Translations under genes and position numbers: made by a program | DNA from: Ga0077555 sp963761475 | GTDB taxonomy: Bacteria > Pseudomonadota > Alphaproteobacteria > Rhizobiales > Hyphomicrobiaceae | Direction: 5' to 3' | Length of the DNA stretch: 64,000 nt | Assembly (NCBI GenBank): GCA_963761475.1 | Contig: CAVXGT010000033.1 | Span: 33,004 to 97,003 of the forward strand | The notes under the pieces: generated by a model | Database searches by the model: none | Told to the model about the DNA's origin: nothing | What the model saw: only the letters and a program-made list of their open reading frames with translations | In this document: in pieces, positions 54,165 to 63,678 of the stretch | Layout: each line of letters starts with the position of its first letter | Position numbering within the stretch: position 1 is the first letter of the stretch

Positions 54165-55346
54165 ATGGGAGAGCGCACGCTGCGCGGCAAGGTGGCGGTC
54201 ATCGGGATCGGCGAGACCACCTACTACAAGCATAGCCAGTCGCCGGACCCGGAGTTTGTGCTGGCCTTGAAGGCCATTCTGGCGGCCTGCGAGGATGCTG
54301 GCATCAATCCCAAGGACATCGACAGCTTTGCGTCCTATTCCAACGACCGCAACGAGCCCTCGCGCATCTCGGCGGCACTCGGGTGTCATGAGCTGCGCTT
54401 TTCCAACATGCAGTGGGGCGGCGGGGGTGGCGGCGGGGCTGCTGCCGTGGGCAATGCGGCTGCGGCCATTGTTTCGGGGCAGGCCGAGATCGCCGTCGTC
54501 TTCCGGGCGCTTGCGCAAGGGCAGTTCCAGCGCTTCGGCAGGGCTGCTGCCGGGGGCACCGTCTCAGGCGACAACGCGCTGATCAATCCCTATGGCATCT
54601 TCGTGCCGGCGCAGCGCTATGCCTTCAAGATGATGCGCTTCATGCACGATCACGGTGTCAAGCAGGAGGCGCTCCGGGCCATCGCGATGGCATCCTACAC
54701 GCATGCGCAGGCCAATCCGCGGGCTGTCATGTACGGCCGGCCGCTGACGGAGGAGGCCTACGACAACTCGCGGTGGATCGCGGAGCCGAGCCATCTCTTC
54801 GACTGCTGTCAGGAAAACGACGGCGCGGCGGCGCTGGTTCTGGTCGCGGCGGAGCGGGCCAAGGACTTCAAGCAAAAGCCCGCCTATATCCTGGCCGTGG
54901 CGCAGGGCTCGAACCACAGGCATGCGGCACGCGCGTTCAACGCTACCGACCTTGGCACCTCGAGCTTCGGGCCTGTGGCGCCGCGGCTTTGGGAGATGGC
55001 GAAACTCGGGCCGGGCGATGTCGATGTTTTGCAGTCCTATGAGAACTTCACCGGCGGCGTCCTGATGAGCCTTGTCGAGCATGGCTATTTCAAAGCGGAA
55101 GAGGCCAACGACTTCCTGAAGCTCGAGAACCTGCTGGCGCCGACGGGCAAGCTGCCGCTCAACACGTCGGGCGGCAATCTGGCGGAATGCTACATGCACG
55201 GACTAGAGCTGCAGATCGAGGCCGTAAGGCAGTTGCGGGGAAATTCGACGTCGCAGGTCGCTGGCGCCAAGGTGGCGGGGGTGATCGCGGGGCCGATGGT
55301 GACGCCGGTTTCGACCATGATCTTCGGTGCTGAGGAGACGTTGTGA
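54165..55346 (+). CDS. Thiolase-fold protein of the Ltp2/SCP2 aldolase type
   Basis: Thiolase-superfamily protein, 393 residues. The N-terminal nucleophilic cysteine of true thiolases is absent: the region reads SNMQWGGGGGGGAAAVGNAA. The C-terminal GHP motif is replaced by LNTSGGNLAECYMHGLELQ, and LQSYENFTGGVLMSLVEHG supplies another tyrosine. These are features of Ltp2-like retro-aldolases, which use tyrosines to cleave a hydroxy-acyl-CoA side chain and need a DUF35 partner. Such a partner follows here with a 1-base overlap. It is thus more likely an aldolase than a degradative thiolase; this is inferred from motifs. Confidence 0.85.
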   Translation: MGERTLRGKVAVIGIGETTYYKHSQSPDPEFVLALKAILAACEDAGINPKDIDSFASYSNDRNEPSRISAALGCHELRFSNMQWGGGGGGGAAAVGNAAAAIVSGQAEIAVVFRALAQGQFQRFGRAAAGGTVSGDNALINPYGIFVPAQRYAFKMMRFMHDHGVKQEALRAIAMASYTHAQANPRAVMYGRPLTEEAYDNSRWIAEPSHLFDCCQENDGAAALVLVAAERAKDFKQKPAYILAVAQGSNHRHAARAFNATDLGTSSFGPVAPRLWEMAKLGPGDVDVLQSYENFTGGVLMSLVEHGYFKAEEANDFLKLENLLAPTGKLPLNTSGGNLAECYMHGLELQIEAVRQLRGNSTSQVAGAKVAGVIAGPMVTPVSTMIFGAEETL

Positions 55347-55780
55347 TGACCTATCTGCCAAAGGGCCTGCCGGAGCCCGTCACCGAGGCCGACAAGCTGG
55401 ATCAGCCCTACTGGGATGGCACGCGGGCGGGAAAGCTGATGGTGCAACGCTGCGGGGCCTGCAACACTTGGCAATGGGGCCCCGAGTGGCTCTGCCATTC
55501 CTGCCACTCGTTCGATATGCGCTGGGTCGAGGTCGAGGGGCGAGGTCGCATCTACTCGTGGACGCGGTGCTGGCATCCGGTGCATTCGGCGCTAACGGAG
55601 CGGGGCCCCTACGTCGCGGTGCTGGTGGAGCTGGCACATGCCGGCAACATTCGCATGCTCGGCAATCTGCTGGGGGACGCGCATCAGCCGGTCGAGATCG
55701 GCGCCGAGGTGCGTGCGGTGTTCGAGCCGCACGACGATGCCAAGACGCCCTACACGCTGGTGCATTGGCAGCGGGTCTGA
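55346..55780 (+). CDS. DUF35 Zn-ribbon/OB-fold protein (partner of the thiolase-fold protein)
   Basis: Protein of 144 residues. The zinc ribbon is CGACNTWQWGPEWLCHSC (two CxxC pairs, about residues 36 to 53), followed by an OB-fold with GRGRIYSWTRCWHPVH and AVLVELAHAGNIRMLGNLLG. DUF35 proteins bind thiolase-fold partners and acyl-CoA. The ATG at 55346 overlaps the last base of the previous stop; GTG at 55343 is also in frame. It ends the operon-like run begun at 51797. Confidence 0.9.
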   Translation: MTYLPKGLPEPVTEADKLDQPYWDGTRAGKLMVQRCGACNTWQWGPEWLCHSCHSFDMRWVEVEGRGRIYSWTRCWHPVHSALTERGPYVAVLVELAHAGNIRMLGNLLGDAHQPVEIGAEVRAVFEPHDDAKTPYTLVHWQRV

Positions 55781-55844
55781 GACGGCCGGTTCTGGCAGCG
55801 GAGGATTGGGCGGCCGCTGCCGGTGCGAACCGGGCGCGCGTGGA

Positions 55845-56783
55845 TCAGCTCCGCTTGATGATGTCCTCGCCGAACTGCTGCATACGGTCGAGACATTCAT
55901 TGAGGGTGGGGCTGCGGAAGTCGAACACCAGCTCGTGCACGCCCAGGTCCGAGAACGTCGCGATGTCACCGAGCGCTGCATCGACGCCACCGGTGAACAG
56001 GCGGCGTTCCTCGCCCTTGGGGGGAGCGCCGCCGTCGTAGAAGGGCGCCTTGTAGCTCACCTGCAGCTTGGCGAAGTCTCGCCCCTCGGCCTGCATGAGG
56101 TCGCCGATGGTGGCCAGTTTCTCGCGCATTTCCTCCGGAGGGAGCGGAGACGCGGCGGTGGCGCCGACGGGATGCCAGCCGTCGCCGAAGCGGGCGACGC
56201 GGCGCAGCGCCGGATTCGAGTGGCCCCCGATCCAGATGGGCGGGCCGGGCTGCTGCAGCGGCGCGGGCTGGCAGACGACCTCGTCGAAGCTATAGAAGCG
56301 GCCTGCGAAACTGACCGGCTTGCCACTCCATAGCGTTTTGAAGATTGCGATATACTCGTCAGTGACGGCGCCGCGATGCTTGAAGTCGGCGGTGTGCAGG
56401 GCTTTGAACTCCTCCTCCATCCAGCCGACGCCGATACCGACGGTCACGCGACCACCCGAGAGCACGTCGATGGTCGCCAGCGCCTTGGCGTTGAAGACGG
56501 GGTTCCTGTGCGGCACGATCATCACGCTCGAGACGATGCGCAGCTTCTCGGAGCGGCCGGCCACGAAGGCCATCAGCGACAACTGTTCGAAGCAGTCGCC
56601 GTCGCTGACGAAATTGCCTTTGACGGTGTAGGGGTAGGCGGAGTCGACCTTGGTCGGCAGGACGATGTGATCCGCCACCATGACGGATGAGAAGCCCACC
56701 TGCTCGGCTCGCTCGACAATTGCTGCCAGGCTGTCGCGGGTTGCCAGCGGACCGCGGGTCGGCAGATAGAAGCCATAGCGCAT
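55845..56783 (-). CDS. LLM-class flavin-dependent oxidoreductase
   Basis: Luciferase-like oxidoreductase, 312 residues, second of this family in the window. It begins MRYGFYLPTRGPLATRDSLA and shows SSVMVADHIVLPTKVDSAYP, VMIVPHRNPVFNAKALATID, GRVTVGIGVGWMEEEFKALH, and PPIWIGGHSNPALRRVARFG. These fit the F420-associated TIGR03619-like group, though FMN use cannot be excluded. It is convergent with the DUF35 gene and followed in its upstream direction by an alpha/beta hydrolase on the same strand. Confidence 0.9.
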   Translation of the reverse strand: MRYGFYLPTRGPLATRDSLAAIVERAEQVGFSSVMVADHIVLPTKVDSAYPYTVKGNFVSDGDCFEQLSLMAFVAGRSEKLRIVSSVMIVPHRNPVFNAKALATIDVLSGGRVTVGIGVGWMEEEFKALHTADFKHRGAVTDEYIAIFKTLWSGKPVSFAGRFYSFDEVVCQPAPLQQPGPPIWIGGHSNPALRRVARFGDGWHPVGATAASPLPPEEMREKLATIGDLMQAEGRDFAKLQVSYKAPFYDGGAPPKGEERRLFTGGVDAALGDIATFSDLGVHELVFDFRSPTLNECLDRMQQFGEDIIKRS

Positions 56784-56830
56784 GGGAAGATCTCCTGGGG
56801 GTCGGGGTGAGTGGGCGTGCGCTCAGGGTG

Positions 56831-57586
56831 TCAAATGCGCTGCAGAAACGCGATCACCGCCTCGTTGAAGGCCTTGGGCTGGTCGACGTTGGAGGCGTGG
56901 CCTGCGTCCTTGATGACGACCTTGGCGGCGCCTGGGATCTTTGCCGCCATGTAGTCGCTGGCGGCGAGGAACGGCTCGTCGCGGTCACCGACGACGACCA
57001 GCGTCGGCACCTTGATGAGCGGAAGCGCATTGATGGCGTCGGCGTTCTGCTGGGTGAGCATGCCGTAGGCGGCGCGCTTGAGGCCCGCGAAGTTCTGCTC
57101 CTGGAGGTGGGCCTCCGAGCTCATGGAGAGGGCCGGCTTGCCGCGGGTTGCCAGATCGTCGCCGCGGGCGCGGGCGCGATCGTTCCAGCGTGCGCGGGCC
57201 TCGTCGTTCTTGAATCCCGGACCGGTGTCGATCAGCATCAGGGCGCGTACGCGGCCGGGGTGGGCCATGTAGTAGGCAAGCGACATGCAGCCGCCGAGCG
57301 ACATACCGGCGATGACGGCGGAGCTGGCGCTTGCAGTGTCCAGCAGGGCGTCGATATCGCCGACGGTGAGGTCGGTCGAATAGTGGGACAGGTCATCGGG
57401 CGAGGCGCTGCGACCGTGGCCGCGCATGTCCCAGGTGAGCACGCGATAGCCGGCTTCGACCAGGGCGGGGACGTTCGATTTCCACATGACGGTCGAGGCC
57501 GTGAAGCCGTGCGTCAAGAGGACCAGGGGGCCCTCGCCTTCGATCTCGTAGTGGATCTCGACGCCATTGCGATCGATTTTCGGCAT
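56831..57586 (-). CDS. Alpha/beta hydrolase (3-oxoadipate enol-lactonase-like)
   Basis: Cytoplasmic hydrolase of 251 residues. The oxyanion motif is LLTHGFTASTVMW, the nucleophile elbow GMSLGG, the acid VVGDRDEPF, and the catalytic His DAGHASNVDQP, so the triad is complete. The length and overall pattern resemble PcaD-like enol-lactonases and related C-C bond hydrolases. AGGAGG lies 5 bases before the ATG. The frame stays open for about 550 codons further upstream, but that is antisense-like sequence across the MATE-like gene. It is probably co-transcribed with the LLM oxidoreductase. Confidence 0.9.
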   Translation of the reverse strand: MPKIDRNGVEIHYEIEGEGPLVLLTHGFTASTVMWKSNVPALVEAGYRVLTWDMRGHGRSASPDDLSHYSTDLTVGDIDALLDTASASSAVIAGMSLGGCMSLAYYMAHPGRVRALMLIDTGPGFKNDEARARWNDRARARGDDLATRGKPALSMSSEAHLQEQNFAGLKRAAYGMLTQQNADAINALPLIKVPTLVVVGDRDEPFLAASDYMAAKIPGAAKVVIKDAGHASNVDQPKAFNEAVIAFLQRI

Positions 57587-57753
57587 GGGAGCCTCCTGGC
57601 ATTGGTCTGCAAATAAGAGCGGGATGAACGTCTGCCCGTCACCGGGTGGTGGAAAACTCAGCTCAGCATAGTGCAAGGCGGGGCGTTGCGTCTGCAGCGC
57701 GTTGAGCGCGTGCGTTTGGTACGGCTTGCGCAGCTCCCATGACGTGCGATGCC

Positions 57754-59073
57754 TCAGGTCTCGACGAACCAGCCGAGCCGGTTCAGGCGCCAGGTACTGA
57801 TGGCGGTTTCGACGGCGTAGGAAACGATCCAGGCGGCGATGCCGAGGAAGGCGCCGTTGAGCTCGGGCCAGGCCAGGCTGATCGAGCCGGCGATGGCGGC
57901 GGTTGCGATGCGGAGCACGCCGCTGGCAGCCAGCGACAGGGTGGTACGCGCGCGCGACAGCAAGCCACGGAAGAGGGCGGATGCCGCCCAGAAGCCCGCC
58001 ATCACGAACGAGAGTGCCATGGCGGGCGCGGTGTAGGCCGCCAATTCCGGCGTGAGGCCCATGACACCGCGCAAGATCGTGGTGCGCAGTGGCGTCTGGA
58101 ACAGGATCAGGGCGACGGCTGTGAAAAACGCCACGAGCTGGGTGGCGAAGATCATCATGGTGCGCACGTCCTCGCGGCGTGTGACCAGGGTTTGCGCGGA
58201 CTGGGCGAGATTGCGCATCGGCGCCATCAGCAGTGAGACCAGGCCGTGAGCGACACCGAAGGCGGCAATGGCAAGCTCGGCCTTGCCGAGGCGGCCGAGG
58301 AACAGATTGATGACGAATATGACGCCGGTCTCTGCCGACGAATTGATGATCAGCGGCCAGGCGAACCGCCAGTAGCCAAGGAAGGTGTCGCGCGCTTGGC
58401 GGGTCGGGGGCAATTCCATCAGCCGGCGCCAGGTGAAGCACCAGGCAAAGGCTGTTTCCGATGCCATGCAAATCACGAGGGCGGCGGCGCCGATGGCGGC
58501 GCCATCGAGCCAGCGCGGCAGGATGGCCAGGGAGGCTGTCAGAGAGAGCAGGCGCACCAGTGTGCTGGCGGTGATGATGATCGTCTTGCGGCTCAGCATC
58601 AGCAGGGCGAAGGCGGCGCCGCGCAGGATGAGGACGGGGGCAGAAAGAGTGAGCAGGCCAACTGCATTGCGGGCTTCGATCCGGGCCTCGGCGCCAAGCC
58701 CGAACCAGCCGCCGAACACGATGTCGCCGAGGCTCGTGAAGCAAACCGCGAGCGCCATGGCGATCGGCAACAGCAGGACTAGCGCCGTGAAGGCCATGAG
58801 GCGGCGGACATCGGCCCGTGACTTCAGGAAAGACAGGCACAGCAGGGCCATGACCTCGGTGGTGCTGGTGGTGGCGAAGTAGAGTGTGAAAGCGGAGTTG
58901 AAAGCTGCGAGCGCAACGCTCGGTGCATCGGTGCGGGCAAGAAACGCGTGGATCACCGATTTCGATATCATATTCAACTCGACCATCAGCACCAGCGGGC
59001 CGAAGAACCAGTAGCAGTCTGCAAGTCTCAGGGCCGGGCGTGCGTTGGCCGTCGATTGCGCTGTGAGGCTCAT
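57754..59073 (-). CDS. MATE/MOP-superfamily exporter-like protein
   Basis: Polytopic membrane protein, 439 residues, about twelve hydrophobic segments, starting MSLTAQSTANARPALRLADC. It resembles the multidrug/oligosaccharidyl-lipid/polysaccharide exporter superfamily, including ANKH-like members, through WRFAWPLIINSSAETGVIFV at the start of the second half and the repeated two-halves layout. Substrate unknown. ATG at 59073 is preferred; a longer frame adds 19 residues without clear support. Confidence 0.75.
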   Translation of the reverse strand: MSLTAQSTANARPALRLADCYWFFGPLVLMVELNMISKSVIHAFLARTDAPSVALAAFNSAFTLYFATTSTTEVMALLCLSFLKSRADVRRLMAFTALVLLLPIAMALAVCFTSLGDIVFGGWFGLGAEARIEARNAVGLLTLSAPVLILRGAAFALLMLSRKTIIITASTLVRLLSLTASLAILPRWLDGAAIGAAALVICMASETAFAWCFTWRRLMELPPTRQARDTFLGYWRFAWPLIINSSAETGVIFVINLFLGRLGKAELAIAAFGVAHGLVSLLMAPMRNLAQSAQTLVTRREDVRTMMIFATQLVAFFTAVALILFQTPLRTTILRGVMGLTPELAAYTAPAMALSFVMAGFWAASALFRGLLSRARTTLSLAASGVLRIATAAIAGSISLAWPELNGAFLGIAAWIVSYAVETAISTWRLNRLGWFVET

Positions 59074-59390
59074 GATGTCCGATCGATGCTGTCTGGGCTG
59101 CGAGCGCTGATTGATGCACGCGTCGGCCATGATGGGCCGGGCAGCTCAGCTTCGTCCAGTGCCGGAGATCGCAGTCTGGCGGGGGAAACGGGGCAGGCGA
59201 TTTCTGCCGGTTGGGGGCTGCAGTGCCGGCCAGCAGTGGCCGCGTCATTTAAGCCGCACGCCATAACGTGAAGTTTTCGCCACAAAGACGTATGGTCTCG
59301 AATCAGCTATCCTTGCTGCAGCTCGTATTGCATGTCGATGACATCAAAGAAGCGCCGCATCGCTGGTGCGCGCGGCATGGAGATTCTCAA
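59074..59390. other. Intergenic region, ~315 bases, before the pilus operon
   Basis: Divergent promoter region for the MATE-like gene and the chaperone-usher operon. No gene recognised. The right-hand part is less GC-rich than average. Confidence 0.5.
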
Positions 59391-59987
59391 ATGACCAGCC
59401 TACGCGTGTGGATGACTGTGACTGCTGCGTTCGGCTCGGCCATGATCGGCTTGGCGCTGCCTGCCGCCGCACAGACGACCGCGTCGGCAACCGTCAACAT
59501 TACGGCCACCATCGCGCCGACCTGCACGATCACGCCATCGGGCGGCACGGCCACGACGGGAAATGCCGGGCTGCTTGCGACCGTGGACTTCTCGTCGACA
59601 CCGGCGACGCCTTCGGCGGACATCGTTATTGGCTCAGGGAGCACGACCAGCGGCACGCTCGCCGGGCATGCTGCGGCGTGCAACGTGGCAACGAGGGTGA
59701 GGGTCAATTCGCAAAACGGTGCGGCCACGACTGCGGGAACACCGGGTGCCTCGTTCCAGAACTTCTTCGACTACACCGCCCAGGTCACGTTCGATACCGT
59801 CTCGGTGACGCTGAACACTTCGACCACGCCGGCTGCGGCGGGTGTCGAGACGATTACGTCCGCTGGATCGACCAGTGGTCCCTTCTCGGGCGCGCTCGGC
59901 ATCGCTGTGACGTCGCTTGCCCACACGCTGCCGCTGATGGTTGGAACCTACAACGACACGGTGACGATCACCTTGTTGGCAAACTGA
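59391..59987 (+). CDS. Pilus subunit, spore-coat-U-like domain
   Basis: Secreted protein of 198 residues with a signal peptide ending LALPAAAQ. The mature part is Thr/Ala/Gly-rich and beta-rich: ATVNITATIAPTCTITPSGG at the start and LPLMVGTYNDTVTITLLAN at the end, the latter matching the last strand of spore-coat-U (SCPU) subunits of Csu-type archaic pili. Two cysteines (near CTIT and AACNVA) could form the usual subunit disulfide. It is first in an operon-like group with chaperone, usher and a second subunit. Confidence 0.8.
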   Translation: MTSLRVWMTVTAAFGSAMIGLALPAAAQTTASATVNITATIAPTCTITPSGGTATTGNAGLLATVDFSSTPATPSADIVIGSGSTTSGTLAGHAAACNVATRVRVNSQNGAATTAGTPGASFQNFFDYTAQVTFDTVSVTLNTSTTPAAAGVETITSAGSTSGPFSGALGIAVTSLAHTLPLMVGTYNDTVTITLLAN

Positions 59988-60292
59988 TGTCGGTCAACGC
60001 AGTGCCATCGGATCGGCGATCGGCCGGACCGATGGCACTGATGTCGTGTGTCGTTGGTTTCAGTCTGTAGCTGTTTTCGAATTCGTCTGATGCGTTGGCG
60101 TGAGTTGTCTTTGCGCGCGCCTGTGCATGCGTGCGGGGCGAGGCACTGCCCTGCTTTCGACCTGCGTCAGCAGTGTCGCGTGGTCACGTTGCCAGCCCGC
60201 TCAATGGCGCCGTTCTGGCAGTGTCGCCGAAATCGCTGCAGCGCCACCTCGGTCTCTTCGACGTGCGAGGGCGTTCCCACAGGATCTAAGAG
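59988..60292. other. Intergenic region, ~305 bases, between pilus subunit and chaperone genes
   Basis: No gene recognised. The gap is long for an operon, so the chaperone and usher may have their own promoter or the space may hold processing signals that favour the subunit. Confidence 0.45.
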
Positions 60293-61030
60293 ATGTCTAA
60301 CAGCAAAGCACTTAACAAGTGGTTAACCGTTGTCGCATTTGCGACCGGAGCGTTGATGGCAGTGACGGAAGGCGCTGACGCCATGGGGTTGAAGCCCATG
60401 GTGATGGAGCTCGAAGTCGCTGGCGCGCGCTCGCATACCCAGTTCCAAGTGCAGAACACATCGCGCGCGCCGCTGCCTGTCGAGATCACCTACCAATCGC
60501 TGCGCTATACCGAAGCCGGCGAGATCAAGACCTCGAAGGCCAGTGACGATCTCGTCATCCTGCCGGTGACGGCGCTGATCCCGCCAGGCTCGTCGCAGAC
60601 GTTCCGGATCCAGTGGGTCGGCAATCCGGATATCGAGACGTCGCGCTCGTACATGGTCACGGCTCGGCAGTTGCCCGTCCGGATGAAGCAGGACGGACGC
60701 GCGCGGGTGCAGGTGGTGCATGCCTTCGGCGCCATCCTCAATGTGGCGCCGCTGCGTGGGGCCTCTTCCCTGCAATTGCTCAGCGCCTCGCCCTCGAAGC
60801 TCGCCAACGGCCGGCCGGCGGTGGCGATTACGGTTCGCAACGAAGGCAACAAGCACGCCTTGCTGGCCAACTCGACGTTGCGCGTCGGTGCTCAAGTGCT
60901 CAGGCCCGAGCAGATTCTCGGCGTCGTCGGGGCCGGAGTGGTCGGGGCCAGAACGCAACGCAGATTTATCGTGCCGCTCGAACGACAAGCCAGTGGGCGG
61001 ATCCAACTCGACTACCAGGCACAGCGCTAG
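60293..61030 (+). CDS. Periplasmic pilus chaperone (PapD-like)
   Basis: Chaperone of 245 residues with an N-terminal signal segment (WLTVVAFATGALMAVTEGAD). The first Ig-like domain has the subunit-binding strand pattern HTQFQVQNTSRAPLPVEITY and TSKASDDLVILPVTALIPPG. Later come QTFRIQWVGNPDIETSRSYM and VVHAFGAILNVAPLRG. It receives subunits from the Sec channel and delivers them to the usher. The usher gene follows after 55 bases. Confidence 0.9.
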   Translation: MSNSKALNKWLTVVAFATGALMAVTEGADAMGLKPMVMELEVAGARSHTQFQVQNTSRAPLPVEITYQSLRYTEAGEIKTSKASDDLVILPVTALIPPGSSQTFRIQWVGNPDIETSRSYMVTARQLPVRMKQDGRARVQVVHAFGAILNVAPLRGASSLQLLSASPSKLANGRPAVAITVRNEGNKHALLANSTLRVGAQVLRPEQILGVVGAGVVGARTQRRFIVPLERQASGRIQLDYQAQR

Positions 61031-61085
61031 CGGTTTGCAGTTGGTGGCGTTCGTGTGCCGTAACGCATAGGAGAACTTTGCAGCC

Positions 61086-63674
61086 TTGCGACTAGTCCTC
61101 CTGTCAGTGCTGCTTGCAAGCTGGCTCGCTGCCGGCGCTAGCGGGGTATTGGCAGGTCAGGGGCATCGGACTGCAGATGACGTCACCGGCCGGATCAATC
61201 CTAGCGGCCGTACGCTGCCGATGACGGTGCAGCTCATCGCGTACGGGAAGAAGCTTGGCGACATCCTCATCTGGATTGGCGCCGACGATACCATCTCGGT
61301 GTCGCGCAGCGGGCTGTTGCTGCTTCTCAAGTCGGACGGATCGAAAGACACGATTGCAGCGTTGAAGTCGCTGTCGGAGCGGCCCACGCTTGCCGATCTC
61401 AACGCTGCAGGCCTGGCACTCGACTTCGACCGGCAGACGTTTCAGTTGACGCTGGGTTTGAAGGCTGAGCAGCGCAAGCTCGGCGACATTTCGCTCGCCT
61501 ACGACGGCCTGGTCGACAGTGCGCGATTGGAGAAGCCCGCGTTCTTTTCAGGCTATATCAATCTGTTTGCGCAAGCGGGCCAGATCTGGAAATCAGACCA
61601 GACGGCGTTACAGTTCGATGCCGAGAGTGTCTTTAGGATCGGCCGGGTCGTCGTCGAGAACGAGCTCAGCCTGCAAAACGATGTCAATGCACGGATCTGT
61701 CCGGTGGATGCGTTCTGCCTGTTCGGCCACGAGAGTGGGCTCAGGCGCCTCGGCAGCCGTGCAGTGGTCGATTGGCCGGACCAGCAGGTGCGGCTGACGG
61801 CTGGTGATACGCGCGTCGAAACGACGTCCTTCCAGAGAAGCGCCAGCATTGCCGGGGTGACGCTCGAGTATGCGCCTGCAAAGCTCAATCCTGGACAGTC
61901 GATGCGGGCGACGGGGGCGCAGTCGTTCACGCTCGACAGGCCCGCGACGGTCGAGGTGTTGATCAACGGGGCCCTGGCGCAGCGCCTGACGCTGGCGCCG
62001 GGCAACTACAATCTTCGCGATCTGCCGCTCAGAGCGGGGGCCAACGAGATCGTGCTGCTGATCACGGACGATACGGGGGCAAGCAGGACGCTGACGTTCT
62101 CGAGCTACTCGAGCTATGCCCTGCTGGGCGCGGGCAAGTGGGAGGCGGCGCTCAGTGCCGGTGTGCCCTCCTACATGTACGACAGCTTCGTGCAATATGT
62201 GTCCGACCGCTACCTTGCCTCGTCGTTCGTGCGCTATGGGCTGACGCAACGGCTGACGTTCGAAGCGCATGCGCAGGCCGACGACAATGTCATCATGGCT
62301 GGCGCCGGCTTCGTGACGGCGACGCCGTTCGGGATCTGGGGCGCGCAATTGGCAGCGAGCCAGACCGATCATGATGTGGGCTTCGGACTTGCCGCGCGAT
62401 TGACGTGGGATCTCATTGGCCAGGACAACGCCAGTCTGTTGCGACTGTCGGCAGAGTGGCACAGCGACGATTTTCGCGCGCCTGGGCTGTACCTCAGCGA
62501 TCTCGGCGACGTCCACCTGCCGATCTACCAGTTCCAGTCCAGCTTTGCGGCCAGCTACAGTCGTTCGTTCGGTGACAACTGGCAGGCGACGTTGGCGGGA
62601 CGATACGATATTGCCGATGAGGCTTTCGCCCAGTACTCCAGATATGCGCAGCGGGGCGATCGCTATCATGTCGACCTGTCGCTCTCCCATCCGCTGTTCG
62701 ATAACGGCACGATCACCGGGACCGTCGGCTACTCCAACGACAGCCGCAGGCGGTTGTTCCTGGCTCGAGATCTCGCGGATCAATCGGACAACGAGGGGGC
62801 ATTGTGGGCTGGGCTGCGCTATTTCTGGCGGCCGAAGGCAGACACGATCGTCATGGCGGCGGGTGACACGGCGAGCCAGCGCTCGACGGTTTCGGGGTAT
62901 CGCCATTCGGGCACCGGTATCGGCAGCTGGTCGACCAATGTCACGGCCACTGATGACCGCTATTACGACAGTACCCGGTTCGGTGCCAACGCCACCTATC
63001 ATGGCAACCGCGCAGAGGTGGCGGTGAGCCACGACAGTGGCGTCGCCTGGTCAGGCCGTGCGGCCAATATCTATGGCGAGGACCAGCGCTCGCGGGTGCG
63101 GGTCGGCACGTCGATCGTGTTTGCAGACGGGCATGCCGCGATCAGCGCACCCGTTCGCGGCAATGGCGGTTTCGCCATACTCTATCCGCACGAGAGCCTC
63201 GCTGAGCGTGCGATCACGGCCGGGAGCGTGAAAGTGCCGCGCGGGCAATCGGACGCCGCCGGGCCTGCCGTGGTGAAGGACCTTGCAGCCTACTCGCAGC
63301 AAACCGTCGCCGTCGATGTCGACGACTTGCCAATCGGCTACAGCCTCGGCGCCAGCGGTTACGATCTCAGACCGCCCTACAAGGCCGGCTATGCGTTGCA
63401 GGTTGGCTCCGGGTATTCCGTGACGGCGCTTGGTACGCTGGTCGACGCCAGCGGGGTTCCCGTCGGTCTTGTCGCCGGCGTTGTCAGCCAGGGCGAGCGG
63501 CAGATCGCGATCTTTACGAACCAGAGCGGGAAGTTTGGTATCGACGGTCTGTCCGAAGGGCGCTGGGTTTTGACCATGGAAGCGGAGGGTGGCCCACTGC
63601 ACTACGACGTCATTGTGCCGAAAGGAGCGGTCGGCCTGGTGCGTCTCGGCACGCTCGTACCGGTCAAGGGGTGA
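61086..63674 (+). CDS. Outer-membrane usher protein
   Basis: Fimbrial biogenesis usher, 862 residues, normal length. The start is TTG at 61086 (read as MRLVLLSVLLASWLAAG), with AGGAG 12 bases upstream; no better ATG is seen. After the signal peptide come the N-terminal chaperone-binding region, then the barrel core with GQSMRATGAQSFTLDRPATV, PGNYNLRDLPLRAGANEIVL and a plug-like insert. The C-terminal domain has GSGYSVTALGTLVDASGVPV and GKFGIDGLSEGRWVLTMEAE. It forms the secretion pore and assembly platform for the pilus. The pattern resembles archaic (Csu-type) ushers. Confidence 0.92.
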   Translation: MRLVLLSVLLASWLAAGASGVLAGQGHRTADDVTGRINPSGRTLPMTVQLIAYGKKLGDILIWIGADDTISVSRSGLLLLLKSDGSKDTIAALKSLSERPTLADLNAAGLALDFDRQTFQLTLGLKAEQRKLGDISLAYDGLVDSARLEKPAFFSGYINLFAQAGQIWKSDQTALQFDAESVFRIGRVVVENELSLQNDVNARICPVDAFCLFGHESGLRRLGSRAVVDWPDQQVRLTAGDTRVETTSFQRSASIAGVTLEYAPAKLNPGQSMRATGAQSFTLDRPATVEVLINGALAQRLTLAPGNYNLRDLPLRAGANEIVLLITDDTGASRTLTFSSYSSYALLGAGKWEAALSAGVPSYMYDSFVQYVSDRYLASSFVRYGLTQRLTFEAHAQADDNVIMAGAGFVTATPFGIWGAQLAASQTDHDVGFGLAARLTWDLIGQDNASLLRLSAEWHSDDFRAPGLYLSDLGDVHLPIYQFQSSFAASYSRSFGDNWQATLAGRYDIADEAFAQYSRYAQRGDRYHVDLSLSHPLFDNGTITGTVGYSNDSRRRLFLARDLADQSDNEGALWAGLRYFWRPKADTIVMAAGDTASQRSTVSGYRHSGTGIGSWSTNVTATDDRYYDSTRFGANATYHGNRAEVAVSHDSGVAWSGRAANIYGEDQRSRVRVGTSIVFADGHAAISAPVRGNGGFAILYPHESLAERAITAGSVKVPRGQSDAAGPAVVKDLAAYSQQTVAVDVDDLPIGYSLGASGYDLRPPYKAGYALQVGSGYSVTALGTLVDASGVPVGLVAGVVSQGERQIAIFTNQSGKFGIDGLSEGRWVLTMEAEGGPLHYDVIVPKGAVGLVRLGTLVPVKG

Positions 63675-63678
63675 GCAC

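Noticed and set aside
57590..59248. Upstream extension of the alpha/beta hydrolase through the MATE-like gene
   Set aside because: The extra part is low-complexity His/Arg/Pro sequence overlapping a clear membrane-protein gene on the same strand, and AGGAGG marks the hydrolase start at 57586.
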